The position numbers and the translations under genes are program-made. The notes below the pieces were generated by a model. It did not search any database. It was not told the DNA's origin and saw only the letters and a list, made by a program, of their open reading frames with translations. Source: Aquipseudomonas alcaligenes_A (lineage in GTDB: Bacteria > Pseudomonadota > Gammaproteobacteria > Pseudomonadales > Pseudomonadaceae). From it: DNA of 64,000 bases. This document shows positions 26,789 to 34,370 of this stretch, piece after piece (position 1 is the first letter of the stretch; each line of letters begins with the position of its first letter). The DNA lies in NCBI GenBank assembly GCA_048595745.1, contig CP184361.1; one strand, written 5' to 3'.

Positions 26789-29743
26789 TCAGGTCGCTGT
26801 GGACGTCGCTTCGACATAGCGCGGCAGGGTCACGCGGAAACGGGTTCCGCGCTGGTGCTCGGGATCGGCCGGGCTGTCGATGGTGATCTGTCCATAATGC
26901 TCTTCCACGATCGAATAGACCAGCGCGAGCCCCAAACCGGTGCCCTTGCCGGGGTCCTTGGTGGTGAAGAAGGGTTCGAACAGGCGGTCCATGATCGCCT
27001 GCGGAATGCCCGTGCCTTCGTCCTCGACGATCAGCACCACGCTCTGTTCCTCGACCTCGCTGCGCACGCGGATGGCGCCGCCGGCCGGCGACGCATCACG
27101 GGCGTTGGACAGCAGGTTGATCAGGACCTGGGCCAGGCGCTGCGGGTCGCCCTTGGCCAGGTGCTCCGGGTCGCACAGGTTGAAGAACTGCACTTCGGTG
27201 CTGTTGCGGTTCAGTGCCAGCAGGCCGATGGCGTCCTGTGCCACTTCGGCCAGGCTCACCGGGTATTCGGCGCGTTGCTGCTGGCCGGCGTGGGCGAAAT
27301 TCATCAGCGACTGGACGATGCGCGAGATGCGCTTGGTCTGGTCGAGGATCTGGCTGCTGATTTCGTCCAGCTCGTCGTCGCCTTCGCGCTCCTCGCGCAG
27401 GTTCTGTGCCAGGCAGGCGATGCCGGTGATCGGGTTGCCGATCTCGTGGGCCACCCCGGCGGCCAGACGACCGATGCTGGCCAGGCGCTCGGAGTGCACC
27501 AGCTGGTCCTCCAGTACGCGGGTCTCGGTAACGTCTTCAACCAGCAGCACCAGGCCGCTATTGCCCGGCGCCAGTGGTTCGTCGATGGCTGCCTTGTGCA
27601 GGTTGAGCCAGCGCATCTCGCCGTCCAGTTGCAGCTGCTGCTTGTGCAGGTGTTCTTCGTCCTGGGCGATGAAATCCTGCAGCAGCTCACGCCAGGGGTG
27701 CTCCAGGCTGAGCAGGCGCGAGCCGACCACCTGTTGTGCGCTGATGCCGGTGAGCTCCTCCATGGCGCGGTTCCACATCAGCACTTCCTGGTCCTTGGCC
27801 AGGGAGCACACGCCCATCGGCAGTTCCTGCAGGGTCTGGCGGTGGAAGCGGCGCAGGGCATCCAGCTCGGCGGCCAGGCCGGTCAGGCGCGACTGATAGT
27901 CCTCCAGACGGCTCTCGATGAAGTGGATGTCCTCGCTGACATAGGCCTCGCTGCCCGATTTGTACGGCAGGAAGGTCTCCACCATGTCCTGCGCCACGCT
28001 GGGGCCCATCAGTCCGGACAGGTTGGCCTCGATGCGGTCACGCAGGCGGCGAAGGGCGTAGGGGCGGCGTTCGTCGAAGGGCAGGTGCAGGTCGCGCAGG
28101 GCGCGTTCCACCTCTTTCTGCGCGGTCACGGCACCGAGCGGCTTGGCCAGCTCGGCGGCGAACTCCTGCGGCGAGCCGGCCACCAGCTCGCGGCGCTGCG
28201 GGCGGCGCACGTTGTCCACGGTGCAGGCCTCGGCGGCGCTTTTTTCTTCATCGCTGGCTTCGGTGAACAGCGAGACCAGGGTGAACACCAGCACGTTGGC
28301 GGCCAGCGAGCCGATGGCCGCGAAGTGCCAGCTGTTCTCGTCCAGCACGTAGACGATGTCAAACAGCGGCAGGTGGATGCCCTGCAGATTGCTGACCAGC
28401 GGCACCAGCATGCTCACGGCCCACACGGCGATACCGGTGAGCAGGCCGGCGATGAAGCCGCGGCGGTTGGCGGTCGGCCAGTACAGCACCGAGAGCACGC
28501 CGGGGAGGAACTGCAGGGTGGCGACGAAGGCGACTATGCCGAGGTTGGCCAGGTCCTGCTCGGCGCCGAGCAATAGATAGAAGCCGTAGGCCGCGGCGAT
28601 AATGGCGATGATCAGGCCGCGGCGCGTCCACTTCAGCCAGCGGTAGATGTTGCCTTCGGCCGGCGGCTGGTAGAGCGGCAGCACCAGGTGGTTGAGCGCC
28701 ATGCCGGACAGTGCCAGGGTACTGACGATGATCAGCCCGCTGGACGCCGACAGGCCACCGACATAGGCCAGCAGGGCCAGGCTGCGGTCGCCCAGGGCCA
28801 GCCCCAGGCCCAGGGTGAAGTACTCGGGGTTGGTGGTGGCGCCGATCTTCAGGCTGGCCCAGAGAATCAGCGGCACCGACAGGCTCATCAGCAACAGCAG
28901 CAGCGGCAGGCCCCAGCTGGCGCTGACGATGGCGCGCGGGTTGAGGTTTTCGGTAAAGGTCATGTGGTACATGTGCGGCATGACGATGGCCGAGGCGAAG
29001 AACACCAGCAGCAGGGTGCGCCAGGGGCCTTCCTGCAGCGGTGTGTGCAGGGCGGTGAGGGCCTGCTGGTTCTGCAGCAGCCACTGCTCCAGTTCGCCGG
29101 GACCGCCGAACACCTCGTACAGCGCATACAGACCGATGCCGCCAAGGGCAATCAGCTTGACCACCGACTCGAAGGCAATGGCGAACACCAGGCCTTCATG
29201 CTTTTCCCTCGTGGCGATATGGCGCGCGCCGAAGAGGATGGTGAACAGGGTGATCAGGGCGCAGAAGCCGAGGGCGAAGCGGTCCTGCAGTGGTTCGCGG
29301 GTGAGGATGCCGATGGAATCGGCTACCGCCTGGATCTGCAGGGCGAGCAGCGGCAGCAGGCCGACCAGCATGAACAGGGTGGTGAGTACCCCGGCCCAGG
29401 TGCTGCGAAAGCGGAAGGCGAACAGGTCGGCCAGCGATGACAGCTGATAGGTGCGGGTAACCCGCAGGATCGGGTAGAGCAGCACGGGCGCCAGGAGGAA
29501 GGCGCCGGTCACGCCCAGGTAGCTGGCGAGGAAGCCGAAGCCGTACTGATAGGCCAGGCCGACCGTGCCGTAGAAGGCCCAGGCACTGGCGTAGACGCCC
29601 AGCGACAGGGTGTAGGTCAGCGGATGGCGGATCACCCAGCGCGGGATCAGGCCCTTCTCGCTGGTCCAGGCCACGCCGAACAGCAGCAGCAGGTAGGCGG
29701 CGCTGATCAGGATCAGCTGGCTGAGTTCAAAGCTCGTCGGCAT
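26789..29743 (-). CDS. cbrA: Transporter-linked sensor histidine kinase CbrA
   Basis: CbrA is an unusual sensor kinase whose N-terminal half is a sodium:solute symporter-like (SLC5) domain with about 13 membrane segments over residues 1-480. A linker, a PAS-like region, the HisKA box with VAHEIGNPITGIA and the ATPase domain with the EDEGTGIPQ and GKGTGLGLALV motifs follow. The 984-residue length is normal. Histidine uptake has been described for this protein in P. putida. Its ATG overlaps the 3' end of the small gene cbrX by 17 bases, so translation of the two is probably linked. CbrB is the partner. Confidence 0.96.
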   Translation of the reverse strand: MPTSFELSQLILISAAYLLLLFGVAWTSEKGLIPRWVIRHPLTYTLSLGVYASAWAFYGTVGLAYQYGFGFLASYLGVTGAFLLAPVLLYPILRVTRTYQLSSLADLFAFRFRSTWAGVLTTLFMLVGLLPLLALQIQAVADSIGILTREPLQDRFALGFCALITLFTILFGARHIATREKHEGLVFAIAFESVVKLIALGGIGLYALYEVFGGPGELEQWLLQNQQALTALHTPLQEGPWRTLLLVFFASAIVMPHMYHMTFTENLNPRAIVSASWGLPLLLLLMSLSVPLILWASLKIGATTNPEYFTLGLGLALGDRSLALLAYVGGLSASSGLIIVSTLALSGMALNHLVLPLYQPPAEGNIYRWLKWTRRGLIIAIIAAAYGFYLLLGAEQDLANLGIVAFVATLQFLPGVLSVLYWPTANRRGFIAGLLTGIAVWAVSMLVPLVSNLQGIHLPLFDIVYVLDENSWHFAAIGSLAANVLVFTLVSLFTEASDEEKSAAEACTVDNVRRPQRRELVAGSPQEFAAELAKPLGAVTAQKEVERALRDLHLPFDERRPYALRRLRDRIEANLSGLMGPSVAQDMVETFLPYKSGSEAYVSEDIHFIESRLEDYQSRLTGLAAELDALRRFHRQTLQELPMGVCSLAKDQEVLMWNRAMEELTGISAQQVVGSRLLSLEHPWRELLQDFIAQDEEHLHKQQLQLDGEMRWLNLHKAAIDEPLAPGNSGLVLLVEDVTETRVLEDQLVHSERLASIGRLAAGVAHEIGNPITGIACLAQNLREEREGDDELDEISSQILDQTKRISRIVQSLMNFAHAGQQQRAEYPVSLAEVAQDAIGLLALNRNSTEVQFFNLCDPEHLAKGDPQRLAQVLINLLSNARDASPAGGAIRVRSEVEEQSVVLIVEDEGTGIPQAIMDRLFEPFFTTKDPGKGTGLGLALVYSIVEEHYGQITIDSPADPEHQRGTRFRVTLPRYVEATSTAT

Positions 29744-29903
29744 CGCGCTGGCTCTGCAGGATCAGGGTAACGACGATGAGGATCAGCCACAGCAGGTAGG
29801 GCCTGTACCAGGCGCCGTTGGGGTCGATCCACCAGTCCATGATGGCGGGGGAGAACAGGTAGATGCCCACCACCAGGATCAGCACCAGTCGGTAGATGTA
29901 CAT
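29727..29903 (-). CDS. cbrX: Small inner-membrane protein CbrX
   Basis: The 58-residue product MYIYRLVLILVVGIYLFSPA... has two hydrophobic segments (about 5-20 and 36-50) around a short acidic/aromatic loop (DWWIDPNGAWYRP). A small gene of this kind, cbrX, has been described ahead of cbrA in P. putida. Its stop lies 17 bases inside cbrA, so it may control cbrA translation. Longer frames through this DNA are shadows over gluQ. The biochemical function is not established. Confidence 0.8.
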   Translation of the reverse strand: MYIYRLVLILVVGIYLFSPAIMDWWIDPNGAWYRPYLLWLILIVVTLILQSQRDADEL

Positions 29904-29961
29904 AGGTCGGGTCCGAAGGGGATGGCCGGATGGTACGGGAGCCCGCCGCGACGGGAAAGCG

Positions 29962-30849
29962 TCAGCGCAGTTGTGCTTCGGCCAGGGTGCGGCTGCGCGG
30001 GATGCGACTGGCATCCCAGTGGGCGATGCCCCAGGCCAGTACCTCGCGCGGCGTGCCCTCGGCCAGCTCGGCCGGCGGTTGCTGGCCGAGTGCTCGCAGG
30101 GCGCGGGCCAGCAAGGGTGGTGCCTGGTCGGCCGGCAGTGGTGGCGAGCGGTAGCTCTTGCCCAGCTTGTGCCCATCCGGCTGGATGACCAGCGGCACGT
30201 GCAGGTAGCGTGGCTGCGGCAGACCGAGCAGCTCCTGCAGATAGAGCTGGCGCGGCGTGGAGTCGAGCAGGTCGGCGCCACGCACCACATCGGTGACGCC
30301 CTGCCAGGCATCGTCCAGCACCACGGCCAGCTGGTAGGCGAACAGGCCGTCGCGGCGACGGATGACGAAGTCGCCGACTTCGCGGCCCAGGTGCTGGCGG
30401 AACTCGCCTTGCACGCGATCGGTGAAGCGGTATTCCAGCTCCGGCACGCGCAGGCGGATGGCGGCATCGTGATCGGGATGGCCGGCGTTGCGGCAGGTGC
30501 CGGGGTAGATGCCGCCCGTGCCTTCCAGCTGCTTGCGCGAGCAGGTGCAGGCATAGGCCAGGCCCTGGGCGAACAGGCGCTGGATCAGCGCGGCGTACTC
30601 GGCATGGCGCTCGCTCTGGCGCACCAGCGCGCCGTCCCACTCGAAACCGTAGGTCTCCAGGCTGCGCAGGATGGCCTCCTGCGCGCCAGGCATCTCGCGC
30701 GGTGGGTCGAGGTCTTCCATGCGCAGCAGCCAAAGGCCGCCGACACTGCGGGCGTCCAGGTAGGAGGCGAGGGCGGCCACCAGCGAGCCGAAGTGCAGGT
30801 AGCCGCTGGGGGTGGGGGCGAAACGCCCGATGTAGGGGGTGTCGTTCAT
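29962..30849 (-). CDS. gluQ: Glutamyl-Q tRNA(Asp) synthetase
   Basis: This GluRS-like enzyme glutamylates queuosine at position 34 of tRNA(Asp). The 295-residue product has the HIGH-type motif HFGS (19-22) after RFAPTPSG and the KMSKS-type motif KLGKS. It has Cys residues for a zinc site (CTCSRK, then YPGTC). It lacks the anticodon-binding domain of full GluRS, as expected for this family. It follows dksA on the minus strand, the usual arrangement in proteobacteria, with cbrX-cbrA downstream. Confidence 0.95.
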   Translation of the reverse strand: MNDTPYIGRFAPTPSGYLHFGSLVAALASYLDARSVGGLWLLRMEDLDPPREMPGAQEAILRSLETYGFEWDGALVRQSERHAEYAALIQRLFAQGLAYACTCSRKQLEGTGGIYPGTCRNAGHPDHDAAIRLRVPELEYRFTDRVQGEFRQHLGREVGDFVIRRRDGLFAYQLAVVLDDAWQGVTDVVRGADLLDSTPRQLYLQELLGLPQPRYLHVPLVIQPDGHKLGKSYRSPPLPADQAPPLLARALRALGQQPPAELAEGTPREVLAWGIAHWDASRIPRSRTLAEAQLR

Positions 30850-30912
30850 GCTCGCGAGGCTATCGATTGATGCGGCGCGATGCCAGCCCGCCTATCGGCG
30901 GGCGGAAATGAA

Positions 30913-30934
30913 ACGGGGCGCCGTGGCGCCCCGT
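30913..30934 (-). terminator. Hairpin downstream of dksA
   Basis: ACGGGGCGCC / GGCGCCCCGT form a perfect 10-bp stem with a two-base loop, then TTCATTT on the minus strand. The T-run is interrupted, so partial termination before gluQ is likely. Confidence 0.6.
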
Positions 30935-30942
30935 CTGCAGAT

Positions 30943-31386
30943 TCAGGAACCGATCTGCTTTTCCTTGATTTCCGCGAGCGTCTTGCAGTCGATGCACAGG
31001 GTCGCGGTGGGGCGGGCTTCGAGACGGCGGATGCCGATTTCCACGCCGCAGGAGTCGCACCAGCCGTAATCGTTGTCTTCGATCAGCTGCAGGGTCTCGT
31101 CGATCTTCTTGATCAGCTTGCGCTCGCGGTCACGGGCGCGCAGTTCCAGGCTGAACTCTTCTTCCTGGCTGGCACGGTCGGCCGGGTCCGGGAAGTTGGC
31201 GGCTTCGTCCTGCATGTGGTGCACGGTGCGATCCACTTCCTGCATCAGCTCCAGCTTCCACTTGTTGAGGATGCTGGTGAAGTGAGCGCGCATCGGATCG
31301 CTCATGTACTCCTCACCCTTCTTCTCTTTATAGGGTTCGAAGCCACGAATCAGCTGGTTGCCGTTCTGTTTTGCTTTGGTGGGCAT
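30943..31386 (-). CDS. dksA: RNA polymerase-binding transcription factor DksA
   Basis: DksA binds in the secondary channel of RNA polymerase and with ppGpp mediates the stringent response. The 147-residue product starts MPTKAKQNGNQLIRG, has the coiled-coil tip with the acidic DPADRA (67-72) and a complete four-Cys zinc finger (Cys110, Cys113, Cys131, Cys134 in CDSC...CIDC). It is therefore the zinc-containing form. The ATG at 31386 is chosen over upstream frame extension because it gives the standard length. It is divergent from an aminotransferase gene. Confidence 0.96.
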   Translation of the reverse strand: MPTKAKQNGNQLIRGFEPYKEKKGEEYMSDPMRAHFTSILNKWKLELMQEVDRTVHHMQDEAANFPDPADRASQEEEFSLELRARDRERKLIKKIDETLQLIEDNDYGWCDSCGVEIGIRRLEARPTATLCIDCKTLAEIKEKQIGS

Positions 31387-31581
31387 GGGACCGCCTCTCA
31401 CTCTCTCTGATCCATTGCGCAGGATCTGTTCCTTTGCCGGCAAGTGGCGCCGGGCCTGCGGCTGCAAGCGGGCGAACTTACCAGATCGATTCCGGCGATG
31501 CTACTCCCGGTTGTCTCGCCTGTTACAGGGTTACGGGACAGTTGGTTAGAATCCCTCCTTTTCCTCAATAAAGGAAGGCCA

Positions 31582-32763
31582 ATGGCCCAGTCCTTCAGTG
31601 CGCGCAGCCGCGCCATCGAACCCTTCCACGTCATGGCCCTGCTGGCCCGCGCCAACGAGCTGCAGGCCGCCGGCCATGATGTGATCCACCTGGAGATCGG
31701 CGAGCCGGACTTCAGCACCGCCGCGCCGATCGTCGCCGCCGGGCAGGCCGCGCTGGCCGCCGGACACACCCGCTACACCGCGGCGCGTGGCATTCCTCAG
31801 CTGCGCGAGGCGCTGGCCGGTTTCTATGCTCAGCGCTATGGCGTGTCGCTCAACCCCGAGCGCATCCTGATCACCCCCGGCGGCTCCGGTGCCCTGCTGC
31901 TGGCCGCCAGCCTGCTGGTCGACCCCGGCAAGCACTGGCTGCTGGCCGATCCCGGCTACCCGTGCAACCGCCACTTCCTGCGCTTGGTCGAGGGTGCCGC
32001 GCAGCTGGTGCCGGTCGGCCCGGAGAGCCGCTACCAGCTGACCCCGCAGCTGGTCGAGCGGCACTGGGATGGCGACAGTGTCGGCGCCCTGGTCGCCTCG
32101 CCGGCCGACCCGACCGGCACCCTGCTGCACAAGGACGAGCTGGCGGCGCTGGCGAGCAGCCTGAAACAGCGCGGTGGCCATCTGGTGGTGGACGAGATCT
32201 ACCACGGTCTGACCTATGGCTGCGATGCGTCCAGCGTGCTGGAGGTGGACGACGACGCCTTCGTGCTCAACAGCTTCTCCAAGTACTTCGGCATGACCGG
32301 CTGGCGCCTGGGCTGGCTGGTGGCGCCAGAGAACGCGGTACCGGAGCTGGAAAAGCTGGCGCAGAACCTCTACATCAGCGCGCCGAGCATGGCCCAGTAC
32401 GCCGCGCTGGCCTGCTTCACGCCTGAGAGCCTGGCGATCTTCGAGGCGCGTCGCCACGAGTTCCAGCGCCGCCGCGACTACCTGCTGCCGGCCCTGCGCG
32501 AGCTGGGCTTCCGCATCGCCGTGGAGCCGGAAGGCGCCTTCTATTTATATGCCGACATCTCCGCCTTCGGCGGCGATGCCTTTGCCTTCTGCCGGCACTT
32601 CATCGAGACCGAGCACGTAGCCTTCACCCCGGGCCTGGATTTCGGCCGCCACCTGGCCGGGCACCATGTGCGCTTCGCCTACACGCAGAGCGTCGAGCGC
32701 CTGCAGCAGGCGGTCGAGCGCATCGCCCGCGGCCTCAAGACCTGGCAGCCCGATGCGCTTTGA
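31582..32763 (+). CDS. Class I/II PLP-dependent aminotransferase
   Basis: The 393-residue product is a fold-type I aminotransferase. It shows HLEIGEPDF, GGSGALLLAASLLVDPG, DPGYPCNRHF, SPADPTGT (in place of NPxNPTG), VDEIYHGLTY and the PLP-lysine motif SFSKYFGMTGWRLG. The substrate cannot be told from sequence. The ATG at 31582 follows AAGGAAGGCC and the frame upstream is non-conserved. It overlaps sfsA by 11 bases, so the two are coupled. Confidence 0.9.
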   Translation: MAQSFSARSRAIEPFHVMALLARANELQAAGHDVIHLEIGEPDFSTAAPIVAAGQAALAAGHTRYTAARGIPQLREALAGFYAQRYGVSLNPERILITPGGSGALLLAASLLVDPGKHWLLADPGYPCNRHFLRLVEGAAQLVPVGPESRYQLTPQLVERHWDGDSVGALVASPADPTGTLLHKDELAALASSLKQRGGHLVVDEIYHGLTYGCDASSVLEVDDDAFVLNSFSKYFGMTGWRLGWLVAPENAVPELEKLAQNLYISAPSMAQYAALACFTPESLAIFEARRHEFQRRRDYLLPALRELGFRIAVEPEGAFYLYADISAFGGDAFAFCRHFIETEHVAFTPGLDFGRHLAGHHVRFAYTQSVERLQQAVERIARGLKTWQPDAL

Positions 32764-33457
32764 GCCGGCGCTGGAGGAAGGGCGGCTGGTAAGGCGCTAT
32801 AAGCGCTTTTTCGCCGATATCGAGACGGCGAGCGGGCCGCTGACCATCCACTGTCCCAACACCGGCTCCATGCTCAACTGCCTGCACCCGGGCGGGCGGG
32901 TCTGGTTCAGCCGCAACGACGACCCGAAACGCAAGCTGCGCGGCACATGGGAGCTGGGCGAGACGCCGCACGGGCGCCTGGCCTGCTTCAACACCGGGCG
33001 CGCCAATGCGCTGGTGGAGGAGGCTCTGCGGGCCGGGGTGATCGCCGAGCTGGCCGGCTTCGCTGAGCTGCGCCGCGAGGTGCGCTATGGCGCGGAGAAC
33101 AGCCGAGCCGACTTTCGCCTGGAGTTCGTCCGCGGGCCGGCCTATGTCGAGGTCAAGAGCGTGACGCTGGGCTATGCCGACTCGACCGTGGCGGCCTTCC
33201 CCGATGCGGTGACCGAACGTGGCACCAAGCACCTGCGTGAGCTGGCGACACTGGCGCGGCAGGGCGTGCGTGCGGTGCTGCTGTACTGCGTGAACCTGTC
33301 CGGTATCGAGGCGGTGCGGGTGGCGCGGGAGATCGATCCGACCTATGCGGCTGCCTGGCAGGAAGCGCGGGCGGCGGGGGTCGAGATGCTGGCTTACGGC
33401 GTGCAGCTCGCTCCCGACGAACTGCGCCTGGCCCGACGCCTGGCGCTGGAGGACTGA
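32753..33457 (+). CDS. sfsA: SfsA-family DNA-binding/nuclease-like protein
   Basis: The 234-residue product matches the sugar fermentation stimulation protein family. Visible conserved segments are RRYKRFFADIE, CPNTGSM, GRANALVEEAL, RADFRLEF, AYVEVKSVTLG and FPDAVTERGTKHLREL. The VEVKSV block resembles a PD-(D/E)xK nuclease core. The ATG at 32753 is inside the end of the aminotransferase gene. A longer frame begins at 32666 but is shadow sequence. The cellular role is still uncertain for the family. Confidence 0.93.
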   Translation: MRFEPALEEGRLVRRYKRFFADIETASGPLTIHCPNTGSMLNCLHPGGRVWFSRNDDPKRKLRGTWELGETPHGRLACFNTGRANALVEEALRAGVIAELAGFAELRREVRYGAENSRADFRLEFVRGPAYVEVKSVTLGYADSTVAAFPDAVTERGTKHLRELATLARQGVRAVLLYCVNLSGIEAVRVAREIDPTYAAAWQEARAAGVEMLAYGVQLAPDELRLARRLALED

Positions 33458-33975
33458 TGCGCATTCTGCCGTTGGACGCCAGGCAGGCGCAGGCATTCGA
33501 CGCGGCCGAGAACGAGTTCGAGGTGCGCGAGGTGTACGAACTGGGCTTCGAGCAGGGCGACTGGTTGCTCCGGGTGCGAGCGGTAGAGCCTTATCTCAAG
33601 CGCTATATCGGTGACCTGGAGGACATGGCCGGGGCCCAGTATTTTGCCGCACGCGAGGGTGATGAGCTGGTCGGCATGTTGGCGCTGAGCGATGCCTGGA
33701 ACGAACTGGCCTCGCTTGACCAGTTGCTGGTCGCGCGTGCCTGGCGTGGGCGGGGTGTGGCCACCGCGCTGCTCGACTTCGCGAAAGCCTGGGCCCGGCA
33801 GAGCGGTTTGGCCGGTGTGCGCCTGGAGACGCAGAGCACCAATGTGCCGGCCTGTCGTTTGTACCAGCGCCATGGTTTCGTGCTCGGTGGTGCCGACCGC
33901 CTGGTCTATCGCGCCGATCCGGCGCTGGCCCATGAGGTGGCGTTGTACTGGTACTGGTTCGACACGCGCGCCTAG
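33457..33975 (+). CDS. GNAT-family N-acetyltransferase
   Basis: The 172-residue product has a GNAT fold with LDQLLVARAWRGRGVATALLDFA as the acetyl-CoA-binding motif A and VPACRLYQRHGF as motif B. The overall layout is like streptothricin-type acetyltransferases, but resistance cannot be claimed. The ATG overlaps the sfsA TGA (TGATG). Its stop overlaps the stop of the convergent Rieske gene through CTAG. Confidence 0.82.
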   Translation: MRILPLDARQAQAFDAAENEFEVREVYELGFEQGDWLLRVRAVEPYLKRYIGDLEDMAGAQYFAAREGDELVGMLALSDAWNELASLDQLLVARAWRGRGVATALLDFAKAWARQSGLAGVRLETQSTNVPACRLYQRHGFVLGGADRLVYRADPALAHEVALYWYWFDTRA

Positions 33976-34289
33976 AGCGTCAGCCACAGCCCTGCGGCAT
34001 CCTCATGGCAGGCGATCTTCTCCAGGGCCTGGCCGGCGCAGGGGCCGGTCACGCACTCGCCGCTTTCGATCAGGAACAGCGCGCCGTGATGGGCGCATTG
34101 CAGCAGGCTGCCGCTGGCGTCGAGAAAGTCGTCGGCGCGCCACTCCAATGTCAGGCCACGATGCGGGCAGCGGTTCAGGTAGGCATAGGCGCGGCCGTCG
34201 CGGCGTACCGCCAGTACCTTGCGCCCTGCAACGAAAAAGCCCCGGCTCTGGCCTTCGACCAGCTCATCCGGGGCACATAGATGAATCAT
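33972..34289 (-). CDS. Rieske [2Fe-2S] ferredoxin-like protein
   Basis: The 105-residue product is a single Rieske domain with both cluster motifs, CPHRG (Cys41, His43) and CAHHG (Cys65, His68). It has no membrane anchor or oxygenase catalytic domain, so it is probably a soluble electron carrier. Three starts are in frame (GTG 34301, ATG 34295, ATG 34289); the last is chosen because GGAG stands six bases before it. It lies just downstream of phuR on the same strand, but no link to haem is shown. Confidence 0.87.
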   Translation of the reverse strand: MIHLCAPDELVEGQSRGFFVAGRKVLAVRRDGRAYAYLNRCPHRGLTLEWRADDFLDASGSLLQCAHHGALFLIESGECVTGPCAGQALEKIACHEDAAGLWLTL

Positions 34290-34370
34290 GAGCATCTCCA
34301 CGCCGGAGCGGGGATTATCCCGCAGGGCGTGGCGCTGGGGTAGGGCGCGCGTCCTTGCGCTAAGTTGAAC

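Noticed and set aside
26768..28576. A 602-codon frame antisense to cbrA
   Set aside because: Shadow of the kinase and transporter codons; no family signature.
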